Made by a program: the position numbers and the translations under genes. Shown piece by piece: positions 35,078 to 45,633 of a stretch of 64,000 nt of DNA. Source of the DNA: Amycolatopsis thermalba (GTDB taxonomy: Bacteria; Actinomycetota; Actinomycetes; Mycobacteriales; Pseudonocardiaceae); NCBI RefSeq assembly GCF_003385215.1, contig NZ_PQHW01000001.1, positions 124,001 to 188,000 of the forward strand, in the 5' to 3' direction. The stretch's first letter is position 1, and each line of letters opens with the position of its first letter. The notes under the pieces were generated by a model that was not told the origin of the DNA, searched no databases, and saw only the letters and a program-made list of their open reading frames with translations.

Positions 35078-36298
35078 CTAGCGGCGGCCGCGGAAGGTGC
35101 GCCTCAGGTCCGCCACCCAGGCGTCCGGCACCTCCCAGGGGATGAAGTGCCCGCCTGCGTCGTGGGCGGTCAGGTTGACGTGGTTGTACCAGGCGGCGTG
35201 GTCGCTGTCCAAGAAGTGCCGGACCCGGTCCCCGGTGCTGACGCCGGGCGGGTTCTCGTAGCCGACGAAGGTGATGCCCGTGGGCGCCTCGACCACCGGC
35301 CGGCGGTCGTGCGAGGGGGTCCACGGGTAGCGGTTGTTGTTGGCGTAGGTGCGGATCGACGTGCCGATCGAGTTCGTCACCCAGAAGATCATCGCGTGGG
35401 TGAGCAGATCGTCCTTGCTGAACACCGACTCGATGTCGCCGCCGTTGTCGCTCCAGTTCACCCACCGTTCGAGGATCCAGGCGAGCATCCCGGCCGGCGA
35501 GTCGGTCAGCCCGTAGGCCAGCGTGCTCGGGTGCAGCATGTGCGCGGCGAGGTGCACGGCGAACCGCCGGTCCAGCGCGATCAGTCCGGAGTGGACATCG
35601 GCGGGCAGCCCGGCGGGAAAGGGCTTTCCGCCGCCGAAGGCCCACGCCCGGTCGCCGGTGAACAGGTCGAGCCGCAAGCCGGATCCGATGTGGATGGCGT
35701 ACAGCTCGCCGGCGTACTTGTGGCCGAGCTGTCCGGTGACCAGCGCCCCGACGTCACAACCCGCGGCGGCGTACCTGTCGTAGCCGAGGACGCCGGTCAT
35801 CAGCGTGTGCCACAGGTCGGCGACCTTCCAGAAGTTCATGTCCGGGTGGCGCGGCAGCGGCGAGGAGAACCCGAAACCGGGGAACGACGGGACGATCACG
35901 TCGAACGCCTCGGCCGGGTCGCCGCCGTGCGCGCCGGGATCGGCCAGCGGGCCGACGACCTTGGACCAGTGCCAGAACGTCCACGGCCAGCCGTGGGTGA
36001 GGATCAGCGGCACCGGATCGGGCCCCACCCCGGGTTTGCGCATGAAGTGCACCGGCACGCCGTCGACGTCGACCCGGTAGTGCTCGTAGGCGTTGATCGC
36101 GGCTTCGGCGCGGCGCCAGTCGTATCCGGTGCGCCAGTAGCCGACGAGCTCGCGCAGGTAGTCGCGGTTCACGCCGTAGAACCAGTCCTCGTTGCCGACG
36201 TCGTCGGGCCAGCGGGTCAGCTCCAGGCGCCGATGGAGGTCGTCGAGCACCTCCTCGGGCACGTGGATCGGCTCCGGCACCAGCGGGAAGTCAGTCAT
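35078..36298 (-). CDS. Epoxide hydrolase (EHN type), MarR-linked
   Basis: 406 residues. EHN domain with LELTRWPDDVGNEDWFYGVN and YWRTGYDWRRAEAAINAYEH, oxyanion motif HGWPWTFWHW, nucleophile Asp in GCDVGALV, and catalytic His in AGGHFIPWE. Longer than the other epoxide hydrolase at 24439-25527, and clearly paralogous. Lies 15 bases after the MarR gene, so the two form an operon. Substrate unknown. Confidence 0.88.
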   Translation of the reverse strand: MTDFPLVPEPIHVPEEVLDDLHRRLELTRWPDDVGNEDWFYGVNRDYLRELVGYWRTGYDWRRAEAAINAYEHYRVDVDGVPVHFMRKPGVGPDPVPLILTHGWPWTFWHWSKVVGPLADPGAHGGDPAEAFDVIVPSFPGFGFSSPLPRHPDMNFWKVADLWHTLMTGVLGYDRYAAAGCDVGALVTGQLGHKYAGELYAIHIGSGLRLDLFTGDRAWAFGGGKPFPAGLPADVHSGLIALDRRFAVHLAAHMLHPSTLAYGLTDSPAGMLAWILERWVNWSDNGGDIESVFSKDDLLTHAMIFWVTNSIGTSIRTYANNNRYPWTPSHDRRPVVEAPTGITFVGYENPPGVSTGDRVRHFLDSDHAAWYNHVNLTAHDAGGHFIPWEVPDAWVADLRRTFRGRR

Positions 36299-36313
36299 CG
36301 TCCACTCCTGCGG

Positions 36314-36754
36314 TCACTGCACCGTTCGTCCCTGATCGAGTTCGACCAGGCGGGCCAGGGCGGGCAGCGCCGCCGCGATGGCCGTGCGCTCCGCCGGGGT
36401 GAGCCGGCCGGCGAGTTCGGCGAGCCGCGCCTGGCGCTCGGCCCGTCGTCCGTCCACGACCGCCGCCCCCGCCTCGGTGATCCGCACCAGGACCCCGCGG
36501 CCGTCCGACGGGTCCGGCTCGCGCCGCAGCAGCCCGTCGCGCTCCAGCTTGGTCACGATCTGGGTGATCGCCGACTGCGTGACCTGTTCGCTGGCCGTCA
36601 GCTCGGTGAGTCGCCGCGGGCCGCGGCGGGCCAGCGTGTGGAGCACGGACAGCGTCGTGAAGCTCCGCCGCTGCCCGGCCGGGAGCCGGATGGCCATCCG
36701 GGTGAAGTCCTCGAACACGGCGGTCAGCTCGGCGACGCTCAGTTCGGCAGGCAC
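36314..36754 (-). CDS. MarR-family regulator
   Basis: 146 residues from a GTG. Winged helix: RSFTTLSVLHTLARRGPRRL, TELTASEQVTQSAITQIVTK recognition helix, and LERDGLLRREPDPSDGRGVL wing. First gene of a two-gene operon with an epoxide hydrolase. The inverted repeat just upstream suggests autorepression released by an unknown ligand. Confidence 0.88.
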   Translation of the reverse strand: MPAELSVAELTAVFEDFTRMAIRLPAGQRRSFTTLSVLHTLARRGPRRLTELTASEQVTQSAITQIVTKLERDGLLRREPDPSDGRGVLVRITEAGAAVVDGRRAERQARLAELAGRLTPAERTAIAAALPALARLVELDQGRTVQ

Positions 36755-36767
36755 CGGCGAAGTGTAT

Positions 36768-36788
36768 CAGTAACTCAATTAGTTTCTG
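36768..36788. promoter_or_regulatory. MarR operator candidate
   Basis: CAGTAACT-caatt-AGTTTCTG, an inverted repeat with 8-base arms and one mismatch, 13 bases upstream of the MarR start. It is AT-rich in a GC-rich region, as expected for a promoter. Confidence 0.6.
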
Positions 36789-36795
36789 ATGTTCT

Positions 36796-39156
36796 TTACG
36801 GCCGCCAGCGGCGGTGCGCGGTCCCCGGCTCCCCGCGGCGGATCAGCTCCAGCCTGGGCTTGGGGCCTTCGGTGCGGCCGGTCTGCGGGCGCCGGGACCC
36901 CGCCCGCCACGGCAGCGGCCACTCCGCCCCGGGGCCGGAGTACCCCTGCTCCGCGGCGGCGTGCAGCGTCCAGTTCGGGTCGTACAGGTGCGCGCGGCCC
37001 AGCAGGCACAGGTCCGCGCGGCCGGCGAGCAGGATCGAGTTGACGTCGTCGTAGGAGGAGATGACGCCGACCGCCATGGTCGCGATGCCGGTTTCGTTGC
37101 GGATGCGGTCGGCGAAGGGCGTCTGGTAGGACCGGCCGAACGCGGGCTTCTCGGCGGGATCCACCTGGCCGGTGGACACGTCGATGACGTCCGCCCCGGC
37201 CGTGGCGAACGCGCGGGCGATCTCCACCGAATCCTCGGCGGTGATGCCGTCGTCGCACCAGTCCGTGGCCGAGATCCGGACACTCATCGGCCGGTCCGCC
37301 GGCCACACCCGCCGCATCGCCCGGAACACCTCGAGCGGGAACCGCAGCCGCGCCTCCAGCGACCCGCCGTAGCCGTCGGTGCGGTGGTTGGTCAGCGGTG
37401 AGATGAACGACGACAACAGGTAGCCGTGCGCGCAGTGCAGTTCGAGCAGGTCGAACCCGGCGTCGGCGGCCCGCGCCGCGGCGTCGGTGAACTGGCGCCG
37501 GATCACGCCGAGATCGTCCGGATCGAGTTCGCGCGGCACCTGGTTCACGCCCTCCCGGTAGGGCATGGGCGACGGGGCGACGACCGGCCAGTTGCCCTCC
37601 GGCAGCGGCTGGTCGATGCCCTCCCACATCAGCCGGGTGGAGCCCTTGCGCCCCGAGTGCCCGATCTGGATGCCGATCTTCGCGGTGCTCTCGGCGTGCA
37701 CGAACTCGGTGATCCGCCGCCACGCCCGCGCCTGCTCGTCGGTGTAGATCCCGGTGCAGCCCGGGGTGATCCGGCCGATGTCGGACACACACACCATCTC
37801 GGTCATCACCAGGCCCGCGCCGCCGAGCGCCTTGCCGCCCAGGTGCACCAGGTGGAAGTCGCCGGGCATCCCGTCGCAGGCCCGGTACATGTCCATCGGG
37901 GACACCACCACGCGGTTGCGCAGCTCCAGCCCGCGCAGCCGGAACGGCTGGAACATCGGCGGCCGCACGCTGCCGTCGCCGTGGCCGCGCCGCTGCTCGT
38001 GCCCGGCGAACCAGCGGTCGGCGCGGTCGACGAACCCGGGGTCGCGGACGCGGAGGTTGTCGTAGGTGACGCGACGGCTGCGGGTCATGATGTTGAACGC
38101 GAACTGCACCGGCTCCTGGTGCACGTACTGGCCCAGGTTCTCGAACCACTCCAGGCTGGCCTGCGCCGCGCGCTGGGTCGACTCGACCACCGGCTTGCGC
38201 TCCGCCTCGTAGGCGATCAGCGCCCGCTCCACGTCCGGCTGCTCGTGCAGGGACGCGGCGAGCGCGAGCGCGTCCTCCATCGCGAGCTTGGTGCCCGAGC
38301 CGATCGAGAAGTGCGCGGTGTGCGCGGCGTCCCCGAGCAGGATGACGTTGCCGTGGCGCCACCGCTGGTTGCGCACCGTGGTGAAGGTGATCCACCGGGA
38401 GTTGTTCGCCAGCAGCCGGGCGCCGCCCAGCACGCCGGCGAACAGCTCCCGCACCAGCTCGATCGACTTCTCGTCGGACTCCCCCGGCGCGAACTCGCGG
38501 TCGGCGAAGGCGGCGAACCCGGCCCGCTGCCACACCTGTTCGGCCATCTCCACGATGAAGGTGCTGCCGTGCGCGTCGAACGGGTAGCCGTGGATCTGCA
38601 TGACCCCGTACGGCGTCTGTTCGATGTAGAACTTGAACGCGTCGAACACCTTGTCCGTGCCCAGCCACATGTAGCGGCACGAGCGGTCGTCCAGGGACGG
38701 GCCGAACACGCCCGCGTGGCGGGCGCGCACCGCCGAGTTCACCCCGTCCGCGGCGACGACGAGGTCGTACTCGGCCGCGAGCCGGTCGGCGTCCGGGGCG
38801 GGCGTGGCGAAGTGCAGCCGCACGCCCAGCCCGGCGCACCGCTGCTGCAGGATCTGCAGCAGCCGTTTGCGGCTCATCGCGGCGAACCCGTGGCCGCCGC
38901 TGGTGAGCACCTGGCCGCGGAAGTGCACGTCGATGTCGTCCCAGCGGGCGAATTCCCGCGCCATCTCCCGGTAGACCTGCTCGTCGGCGTGCTCGATGCC
39001 CCCGAGTGTCTCGTCCGAGAACACCACGCCGAACCCGAACGTGTCGTCGGCGGCGTTGCGTTCCCACACGTCGATCTCGTCGCCCGGGCCCAGGTGCTTG
39101 GCCAGCGCCGCGAAGTACAGCCCGCCCGGCCCGCCGCCGATCACCGCGATCCGCAT
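36796..39156 (-). CDS. 2-aminobenzoyl-CoA monooxygenase/reductase-like fused flavoprotein
   Basis: 786 residues; ATG overlaps the ligase stop (TGATG). The N-terminal 385 residues are a class A FAD monooxygenase ([40 protein letters not shown]). The C-terminal 370 residues are an old-yellow-enzyme-type FMN reductase ([40 protein letters not shown]). This fusion is seen in 2-aminobenzoyl-CoA monooxygenase/reductase and in salicylyl-CoA 5-hydroxylases. The co-located CoA ligase and RidA favour 2-aminobenzoyl-CoA; salicylyl-CoA remains possible. It would hydroxylate and dearomatise the CoA thioester. Confidence 0.85.
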   Translation of the reverse strand: MRIAVIGGGPGGLYFAALAKHLGPGDEIDVWERNAADDTFGFGVVFSDETLGGIEHADEQVYREMAREFARWDDIDVHFRGQVLTSGGHGFAAMSRKRLLQILQQRCAGLGVRLHFATPAPDADRLAAEYDLVVAADGVNSAVRARHAGVFGPSLDDRSCRYMWLGTDKVFDAFKFYIEQTPYGVMQIHGYPFDAHGSTFIVEMAEQVWQRAGFAAFADREFAPGESDEKSIELVRELFAGVLGGARLLANNSRWITFTTVRNQRWRHGNVILLGDAAHTAHFSIGSGTKLAMEDALALAASLHEQPDVERALIAYEAERKPVVESTQRAAQASLEWFENLGQYVHQEPVQFAFNIMTRSRRVTYDNLRVRDPGFVDRADRWFAGHEQRRGHGDGSVRPPMFQPFRLRGLELRNRVVVSPMDMYRACDGMPGDFHLVHLGGKALGGAGLVMTEMVCVSDIGRITPGCTGIYTDEQARAWRRITEFVHAESTAKIGIQIGHSGRKGSTRLMWEGIDQPLPEGNWPVVAPSPMPYREGVNQVPRELDPDDLGVIRRQFTDAAARAADAGFDLLELHCAHGYLLSSFISPLTNHRTDGYGGSLEARLRFPLEVFRAMRRVWPADRPMSVRISATDWCDDGITAEDSVEIARAFATAGADVIDVSTGQVDPAEKPAFGRSYQTPFADRIRNETGIATMAVGVISSYDDVNSILLAGRADLCLLGRAHLYDPNWTLHAAAEQGYSGPGAEWPLPWRAGSRRPQTGRTEGPKPRLELIRRGEPGTAHRRWRP

Positions 39157-40784
39157 CACCGCTCCCCCGCGTGATCGCGCTCGCGAAGCTTGTAGCGCTG
39201 CAGCTTTCCGGTGTTGCTGCGCGGAAGATCGGAGACGAACTCGACCGCGCGCGGGTACTTGTACGGCGCGATCCGCGCCTTCACGAAGTTCTGCAACTCG
39301 GACACCAGGGCCTGGTCCGCCTCGACGCCGGGTGACGGGACGACGAAGGCCTTGACGAGCTGGCCGCGTTCGGGGTCGGGCACGCCGACCACACCGCACT
39401 CGAGGACGGCCTCGTGCGCGAGCAGGGCCTCCTCGACCTCCGGCCCGGCGATGTTGTAGCCGGAGGAGACGATCATGTCGTCGTTGCGGGCCACGAAGTA
39501 GAGGTAGCCGTCCTCGTCGGCGACGAAGGTGTCGCCGGTGATGTTCCAGCCGTCCTGGACGTAGGCGGCCTGGCGGTCGTCGGCCAGGTACCGGCAGCCG
39601 GTCGGCCCCTTCACCGCCAGCCGCCCCGGCGTCCCCGGCGGCAGCGGCTTGCCGTCTTCGCCGAGCACGGCCGCCCGGTATCCGGGCACGGCGCGGCCGG
39701 TGGCGCCGGGCCGGATGTCGTCGTCGGCGGCGGAGACGAAGATGTGCAGCATCTCGGTCGCGCCGATGCCGTCGATCAGGCGCAGGCCGGTCGCCTTGTG
39801 CACCGCGTGCCACGTCGCCTCCGGCAGGTGCTCCCCCGCCGACACCGCCCGCCGCAGCTTGCCCAGCGCGCGGACCCGGTTCGAGCGGAGCATGGCGCGG
39901 TAGGCGGTGGGGGCGGTGAAGCACACGGAGACGTCGTGGGCCTCGATGGCGTCGGCGAGTTCGTCGGGGGTCGCCTTTTCTATCAGGAGCGTGGCCGCGC
40001 CGGCGCGCAGCGGGAACACCAGCAGGCCGCCGAGACCGAAGGTGAACGCCAGCGGCGGGGTGCCGGTGAAGACGTCGTCCGGGCGCGGCCGCAGGACGTG
40101 CCGGGAGAAGGTGTCGGTGATCGCCAGGACGTCCCGGTGGAAGTGCATGGTCGCCTTCGGCCGCCCCGTGGTGCCCGACGTGAACGCCAGCAGCGCGACG
40201 TCGTCGGCCGCGGTGTCGACCGCGGTGAACCCGCCCGGCGCCGCCCGCGCGCGGGCCATCAGGTCGTCCGGATCGCCTCCGCCGTACCGGACCACCGGCG
40301 CGCCGGCCAGGTCGGCCGCCACGAGTTCGCCGTCGAACCGCGCGTCGCACAGCGCGAGGTTGACCGCGGCGATCCGCGCGATCGCGGTCAGCTCACCGGC
40401 CCGCAGCAGGGGCATCGTCGCCACCGCGACGGCGCCGGCCTTCATCACCGCGAGCCAGCAGGCCGCCAGCGCCGGGGTGTTCGGGCCGCGCAGCAGGACC
40501 CGCTGCCCGGGAACCACGCCGAGCTGTTCGGTGAGCACCCAGGCGAGGCGATCGACCCGGTCCCGCAACTGGCCGTAGGTCCAGGTTTCGCCGTCCGGGG
40601 TGAGCAGGCACGGGCGGTCCGGCCCGAGCCGCTCGACGACCGCGTCGAGGAGTTCGACGCCGCAGTTGAGCCGCGGCGGATACCGCAGCTCGGGCAGTTC
40701 CTCCAGGAACTCCGGCCAGGAGTGCCGGGGCGGCAGGTTGTCCCGGCAGAACGTGTCGGCGTGCGCGGAACCCGGGAAGGTCAT
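39156..40784 (-). CDS. Aryl-CoA ligase, probable 2-aminobenzoate-CoA ligase
   Basis: 542 residues, ANL superfamily. AMP-binding motif [20 protein letters not shown] near residues 195-214, [12 protein letters not shown] motif, WNITGDTF and [19 protein letters not shown], catalytic Lys in [12 protein letters not shown]. The opening [20 protein letters not shown] is what I recall from 2-aminobenzoate-CoA ligases. Promoter evidence suggests a leaderless transcript starting at the ATG. Salicylate or benzoate are alternative substrates. Confidence 0.83.
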   Translation of the reverse strand: MTFPGSAHADTFCRDNLPPRHSWPEFLEELPELRYPPRLNCGVELLDAVVERLGPDRPCLLTPDGETWTYGQLRDRVDRLAWVLTEQLGVVPGQRVLLRGPNTPALAACWLAVMKAGAVAVATMPLLRAGELTAIARIAAVNLALCDARFDGELVAADLAGAPVVRYGGGDPDDLMARARAAPGGFTAVDTAADDVALLAFTSGTTGRPKATMHFHRDVLAITDTFSRHVLRPRPDDVFTGTPPLAFTFGLGGLLVFPLRAGAATLLIEKATPDELADAIEAHDVSVCFTAPTAYRAMLRSNRVRALGKLRRAVSAGEHLPEATWHAVHKATGLRLIDGIGATEMLHIFVSAADDDIRPGATGRAVPGYRAAVLGEDGKPLPPGTPGRLAVKGPTGCRYLADDRQAAYVQDGWNITGDTFVADEDGYLYFVARNDDMIVSSGYNIAGPEVEEALLAHEAVLECGVVGVPDPERGQLVKAFVVPSPGVEADQALVSELQNFVKARIAPYKYPRAVEFVSDLPRSNTGKLQRYKLRERDHAGER

Positions 40785-40789
40785 GCCCC

Positions 40790-40818
40790 AATCATTCTCT
40801 TTTCGTGACGGTAGTCAA
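40790..40818 (-). promoter_or_regulatory. Ligase promoter with PaaX-type operator
   Basis: Minus strand: TTGACT (40813-40818), 17-base spacer, ATGATT (40790-40795). The expected start point falls on the ligase ATG, so the mRNA is probably leaderless. TGACGGTAGTCA (40806-40817) covers the -35 box and matches a site in the acyl-CoA dehydrogenase promoter. The region also serves the divergent PaaX gene. Confidence 0.65.
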
Positions 40819-40878
40819 GACAGCGATAGAAATGATGGAGCCGGGGACGCCACCGCGCGGCGGGTTAGAGTGACTGCC

Positions 40879-41718
40879 GTGGCCACCGGTGCGGACGAGA
40901 ACAACGGGCGTGGGCAGCAGCCGCGGGCGCTGATCGTCACCGTCTACGGTCTCTACGCCCGGGAGGCGGGCGGCTGGATGAGCGTCGCCGCGCTGATCCA
41001 GCTGCTGGCGCACTGCGGGGTGGACGAGCCGGCCGTGCGGTCCGCGGTCTTCCGGCTCAAGCGGCGCGGGCTGCTGACGGCGGCGAAGGTCGGCGGGGCC
41101 GCCGGGTACGAACTGTCCGCCACCGCCCGCGAGATCCTCGACGAGGGCGACCGCCGCATCTTCGAGCGCCGCCGGGCCGATGCCGGCGAGGGCTGGCTGA
41201 TGGCGGTGTTCAGCGTGCCGGAGTCCGAACGCGACAAACGGCACCAGCTGCGCTCCCGGCTGTCCTGGCTCGGGTTCGGCACGGTGTCGTCGGGGGTGTG
41301 GATCGCCCCGGCGCACCTGCTCGGCGAGACGCGGGAGGCGCTCCTGCGCCAGGGCCTGGATCCCTACGTCGAGCTGTTCCACGCCGACCACCTGGGTTTC
41401 GCCGCGACCGCGGAGCGGGTGCGGGACTGGTGGGACCTCCAGCGCCTGCACGAGCTGTACGACACGTTCCTGGGCCGCCACGAGCCGGTGCTCGCGCGCT
41501 ACCGGCGACGGCGCCGCATCGACGGCGCGGAAGCGTTCGCCGACTACGTCCACGCGCTCACCGACTGGCGGCGGCTGCCCTACCTCGAACCCGGGCTCCC
41601 CCTGGAGGTGCTCCCGGCCGGCTGGATCGGCCTCCGCGCGGCGGAGGTGTTCTTCGAGCTACGGCGCCGGCTCGCCGGGCCCGCGCACGGGCACGTCGAA
41701 CCCCTGCTCGCGCGGTAG
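40879..41718 (+). CDS. PaaX-family transcriptional repressor
   Basis: 279 residues from the GTG giving VATGADENNGRG. No ribosome-binding site is seen, but TAGAGT (40866-40871) ends seven bases before it, which fits a leaderless start; a GTG nine bases upstream is the alternative. N-terminal winged helix: LIVTVYGLYAREAGGWMSVA then VDEPAVRSAVFRLKRRGLLT. PaaX core: AGEGWLMAVFSVPESERDKR and LRSRLSWLGFGTVSSGVWIA. PaaX proteins repress aryl-CoA pathways and are released by an aryl-CoA. It lies between the two halves of the anthranilate-type cluster. Confidence 0.88.
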   Translation: MATGADENNGRGQQPRALIVTVYGLYAREAGGWMSVAALIQLLAHCGVDEPAVRSAVFRLKRRGLLTAAKVGGAAGYELSATAREILDEGDRRIFERRRADAGEGWLMAVFSVPESERDKRHQLRSRLSWLGFGTVSSGVWIAPAHLLGETREALLRQGLDPYVELFHADHLGFAATAERVRDWWDLQRLHELYDTFLGRHEPVLARYRRRRRIDGAEAFADYVHALTDWRRLPYLEPGLPLEVLPAGWIGLRAAEVFFELRRRLAGPAHGHVEPLLAR

Positions 41719-41931
41719 TCAAGCCACGCCGGGACCAGGCGCTGCCGTCCCGCGGTCCCAGCGGGCGCGGGACTCGATCACGGTGTGGCGGTGCTCCGCC
41801 GCCCAGTCGGCGACGGCTTTCAGCACGAACGTGAGGCTGTGGCCGGTGGGAGTCAGCGCGTACTCGACGCGGGCCGGCACCGTCCATGTGTCGCCGATGC
41901 GGTCCAGGACCTCCCGGACGTCGCAGGCCAT
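41719..41931 (-). pseudogene. HxlR-family regulator with internal deletion
   Basis: 70 residues: ACDVREVLDRIGDTWTV is the start of an HxlR winged helix and PARVEYALTPTGHSLTFVLK followed by AVADWAAEHRHTVIESRARW is its end. About 40 residues between them, including the recognition helix, are missing without a frameshift. The product could not bind DNA normally. The 5' end runs into a transposase fragment. Confidence 0.75.
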
Positions 41932-41934
41932 CGG

Positions 41935-42075
41935 GATACGCCGGCCGTACGGACTGGACGATCCTGCGCAACGGCATCCACGGCTGCCACGCCGCTGCCG
42001 GGCGGCGATGCAGGCCAGGTGCAGTCCGGTCGACAGGCCACCCCGGGAACGTCCCAGAGCGTGCTCAGCAGGCTC
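41935..42075 (-). mobile_element. IS5-type transposase fragment
   Basis: Minus strand reads EHALGRSRGGLSTGLHLAC, the first strand of an IS5-family DDE transposase (usually GRSRGGLTTKIHLA), then loses similarity after about 20 residues. Neither terminal repeats nor the DDE triad are present. It is a relic between the HxlR and VOC fragments. Confidence 0.65.
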
Positions 42076-42131
42076 GGAGCCGAAGTCCTGGCTCGAAGCG
42101 GTGTTCCCGCTGCTTGGCGAAGCCCAGGTGG
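42076..42131 (-). pseudogene. VOC (bleomycin-resistance-like) gene fragment
   Basis: Minus strand 42084-42127 matches 31387-31430 (plus) at 41 of 44 bases and reads LGFAKQREHRFEPGL, an internal motif of the VOC protein at 31318-31650. It abuts the RidA stop codon and the transposase fragment. Confidence 0.7.
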
Positions 42132-42520
42132 TCACACCACGGCGAACCCCTGCACCTCGACCAGCGCCTCGGCATCCCACAGCCGGGCCACGCCGATGCC
42201 CGCCATCGCCGGGTAGTCCCGGCCGGCCAGGCGTCGCCACACCCGGCCGATCTCCCCGGCGTGGGCCCGGTAGTCGTCCATGTCGGTGACGTACACGGTC
42301 AGGCTCGCCAGCTGCCCCGGCTCGCCGCCCGCCGCCCGCAGCGCGGTGAGCAGGTTGGACAGGGCCTGCTCGAACTGCGCCACGATGTCCCCGCCGACGA
42401 TCCGTCCACTTCGGTCCAACGCGGTCTGCCCGGCCAGGAAGACCGTCGTCCCGGTGCCGACGACCGCGTGCGAGAAACCCCGTGGCGGCGCCAGTTCCGG
42501 CGGGTTGACGCGTTCGACGC

Positions 42521-42524
<4 letters not shown>
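42132..42524 (-). CDS. RidA-family enamine/imine deaminase
   Basis: 130 residues from the GTG overlapping the SDR stop (GTGA). Rid core: GTTVFLAGQTALDRSG, IVAQFEQALSNLLTALRAAG, VTDMDDYRAHAGEIGRVW and AMAGIGVARLWDAEALVEVQ with Arg114 and Glu123, the residues of active RidA proteins. In an anthranilate-CoA pathway it could release ammonia from the enamine made by the reductase. Last gene of the four-gene operon that starts with the acyl-CoA dehydrogenase. Confidence 0.87.
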
Positions 42525-43269
<745 letters not shown>

Positions 43270-43273
<4 letters not shown>

Positions 43274-44100
43274 CGGCCCTCCCAGCGCGGGGCGCGGCGT
43301 TCGGTGAACGCGGCGTGGAACTCGGCGTGGTCGCGCGTGGTCATGAGCAGGGCCTGGGTCATCGCGTCCAGTTCCATCGACGCCGGCATGGACATGTCCA
43401 GTTCGGCCGTGAGCAACGACTTCGTCTGCGCGAGCGCGAGCGTCGGGCCGTCGGCGAGCCGGCGGGCCAGGTCGGCGACCGCGGTGTCCAGCTCGTCGTC
43501 GGCCACCAGCCGCGACACCAGGCCGTACCGGCCGGCGGTCTCGGCGTCGATCGTGTCGCCGAGCATCAGCAGCTCGGTGGCCCGCCCGAGCCCGACCACG
43601 CGCGGCAGCAGGTACGCCGCGCCCATGTCCCCGCCGGACAGGCCCACCTTGGTGAACAGGAAGGCGAAGCGCCCGGACCGGCTCACGATCCGGAAGTCCG
43701 ACGCCAGCGCCACCACCGCGCCCGCGCCGGCCGCGATGCCGTGGATGGCGGTGATGATCGGGATCGGGCACTCCCGCATCGCCCGGATGACCGCGCCGGT
43801 CATCTTCGTGAACCGCATGAGGTCGCGCGGCTCCATCCGGATCAGCTCGCCGATGATCTCGTCGACGTCGCCACCGCCGCAGAACCCCTTGCCCTCGCCG
43901 CGGATGACCAGCGCGCGCACGTCCTGGTGGTGCGGCAGCTCGGCGAGCAGGTCGCGCAGGTCGGCGTAGCTTTCGAAGGTCAGCGGGTTGAGTTTTTCCG
44001 GCCGGTCCAGGGTCACGGTGGCCACGCCGCCGTCCTTGGCGAACCGGAAGTGCCGCCAGTGCTCGGTCAGCCGCGGGGAGGCGTGGAAGCGGTAGGTCAT
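43270..44100 (-). CDS. Enoyl-CoA hydratase/isomerase family protein
   Basis: 276 residues, crotonase fold. VATVTLDRPEKLNPLTFESY, oxyanion-hole motif GEGKGFCGGGDVDEIIGEL near 69-87, GIAAGAGAVVALASDFRI, and TKVGLSGGDMGAAYLLPRVV with Asp at the catalytic acid position. The extended N-terminus (about 25 residues) is typical of the aryl-CoA cluster versions. Hydrates or isomerises the ring-derived enoyl-CoA. Coupled by ATGA to the dehydrogenase gene. Confidence 0.9.
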
Positions 44101-45233
44101 CGGGTGTACTCCCTGCCGATCAGGTTGCGGGCGATGAGGGAACGCTGGACTTCGGAGGCGCCTTCGTAGATGCGCAGCGCCCGCACGTCGCGGTAGAGGT
44201 GTTCCAGCGGATGTCCCCGCCGCAGGGCCGCCGCGCCGTGCAGCTGGACGCACCCGTCGACGATCCGCTGCGCGGCTTCGGTGGCGTACAGCTTCGCCAT
44301 CGCCGACCGCCGCGGCTGCTCGTCCGGTCCGGCGCCGTCGTCGTAGGCCGCGGCCGCGGCGTAGACGAGCAGCCGGGCCGCCTCCAGCTCCGTCGCCATC
44401 TCGGCGACGCGGTGCGCCACGGACTGCTGGTTCGCCAGCGGCGCCCCGTACACCCGGCGTTCCCGGACGTGGGTCAGCGTCGCGTCGAGCGCGGCCTGGG
44501 CCATCCCGACCGCGAAGGCGCCGACGCTGGGCCGGAACAGGTCCAGCGTGCGCATGGCGACGGTGAACCCGCGGTGGACCTCGCCCAGCACCGCGCCCGC
44601 GCCGACCCGCACCCCGTCGAACACCAGGCGGCCGATCGGGTGCGGGGACAGCATGTCGAGCGGTTCCCCGGACAACCCCGGGCTCGTCCCCGGGACGGCG
44701 AACGCGGTGACGCCGCGCGCGCCGGCGTCGGGCGTGGTGCGCGCGAAGACGGTGTAGATGTCGGCGTCGGGGGCGTTGGAGATCCACAGCTTCTCGCCGG
44801 TCAGCACCCAGCCGTCGCCGTCGCGTTCGGCGCGCAGCTGAAGCGCCGCGGCGTCCGATCCGGCGCCCGCCTCGGTCAGGGCGAACGCGGCGACCGCCTC
44901 CCCGGAGATCACCGCGGGGATCCAGCGGCTGACCAGTTCGGGTGAGCCGGACTGCAGGATCGGGTAGCTGCCCAGCCCCTGCAGCGCGAGCGCGGTCTCC
45001 GCCTCGGTGCGGATCTGGGCGATCGTCTCGCGCAGCAGGCACAACCGCAGGGCCGCGGCACCGGACGGCGGGTCGCCCGGCCCGAACAGGCCCCGCAGCA
45101 GGCCGCGCTCCCCCAGGGCCTGCACCAGGGCGCGGTCCACCCGGCCGGGCACTGGCGCGGGAAGCCCACTCGCGGCTTCGCGCACCCAGCGCACGTACTC
45201 ACGCTGCTCGCCACTGAGCCGGAATCCGCTCAC
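44097..45233 (-). CDS. Acyl-CoA dehydrogenase
   Basis: 378 residues from a GTG after AAGGGAG. ACAD signatures: AFALTEAGAGSDAAAL and the C-terminal RRGHPLEHLYRDVRALRIYE then GASEVQRSLIARNL. In the catalytic segment the base position carries Glu in IYEGASE. FAD-dependent oxidation of a cyclic or linear acyl-CoA in the pathway. First gene of the operon. Confidence 0.92.
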   Translation of the reverse strand: MSGFRLSGEQREYVRWVREAASGLPAPVPGRVDRALVQALGERGLLRGLFGPGDPPSGAAALRLCLLRETIAQIRTEAETALALQGLGSYPILQSGSPELVSRWIPAVISGEAVAAFALTEAGAGSDAAALQLRAERDGDGWVLTGEKLWISNAPDADIYTVFARTTPDAGARGVTAFAVPGTSPGLSGEPLDMLSPHPIGRLVFDGVRVGAGAVLGEVHRGFTVAMRTLDLFRPSVGAFAVGMAQAALDATLTHVRERRVYGAPLANQQSVAHRVAEMATELEAARLLVYAAAAAYDDGAGPDEQPRRSAMAKLYATEAAQRIVDGCVQLHGAAALRRGHPLEHLYRDVRALRIYEGASEVQRSLIARNLIGREYTR

Positions 45234-45262
45234 CCGGAACTCCCTTCGCGGACGTCAGAGCC

Positions 45263-45290
45263 AGAATATCGCAGCGATGACGCTCGTCAA
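45263..45290 (-). promoter_or_regulatory. Acyl-CoA dehydrogenase promoter with PaaX-type operator
   Basis: Minus strand TTGACG (45285-45290), 16-base spacer, TATTCT (45263-45268). TGACGCTCGTCA (45278-45289), a perfect palindrome apart from its CT centre, covers the -35 box. It matches TGACGGTAGTCA in the ligase promoter at 10 of 12 positions, and both are followed by A. Confidence 0.7.
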
Positions 45291-45301
45291 GGAACCGAAA
45301 T

Positions 45302-45633
45302 GAACGCGCCGGGGTGCCGGACGGCTGCGCAGGCCGCCGCGGCGTGGGCCAAGCCGGTCGGGGCCGGTGGTCGCGCGTCCTGGTGTCGCTCCAGGCGCCC
45401 CGGAGTCATGAGTTCCGGGTAGCCGCCGGGCCCGCGCGCTGTGCCGTGCGGATGCTCTCCCGGTCGAGCTGCGGACCCCGCCGCGACGGTGCACGGATGC
45501 GTACCCCTGGCAGGAGTCGAACGCGCGGCTCCCTCACCATGACGTCACGGTTGGGAGCACGCACGCGAGCGTGACCGCGGCGGCCGGCGGGCCCGCGCCT
45601 CGCGCTTGACCGCAACGGCGACGCTTTCAGACA
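45302..45633. other. Gene-free gap
   Basis: About 330 bases between the acyl-CoA dehydrogenase promoter and the quinone oxidoreductase stop. No convincing ORF. On the minus strand GCGTTCGACTCCTGCCAGG (about 45490-45520) looks like a tRNA T-loop and 3' end, but no matching acceptor or anticodon arm is present. Confidence 0.4.

Noticed and set aside
36796-39156. Salicylyl-CoA 5-hydroxylase call for the fused flavoprotein
   Set aside because: Not excluded, but RidA and the 2-aminobenzoate-type ligase in the cluster favour 2-aminobenzoyl-CoA.
45480-45540. tRNA-like 3' end on the minus strand (GTTCGACTCC then CCAGGGGTACGC)
   Set aside because: No complementary acceptor arm, D-arm or anticodon stem upstream; at best a decayed fragment or chance match.
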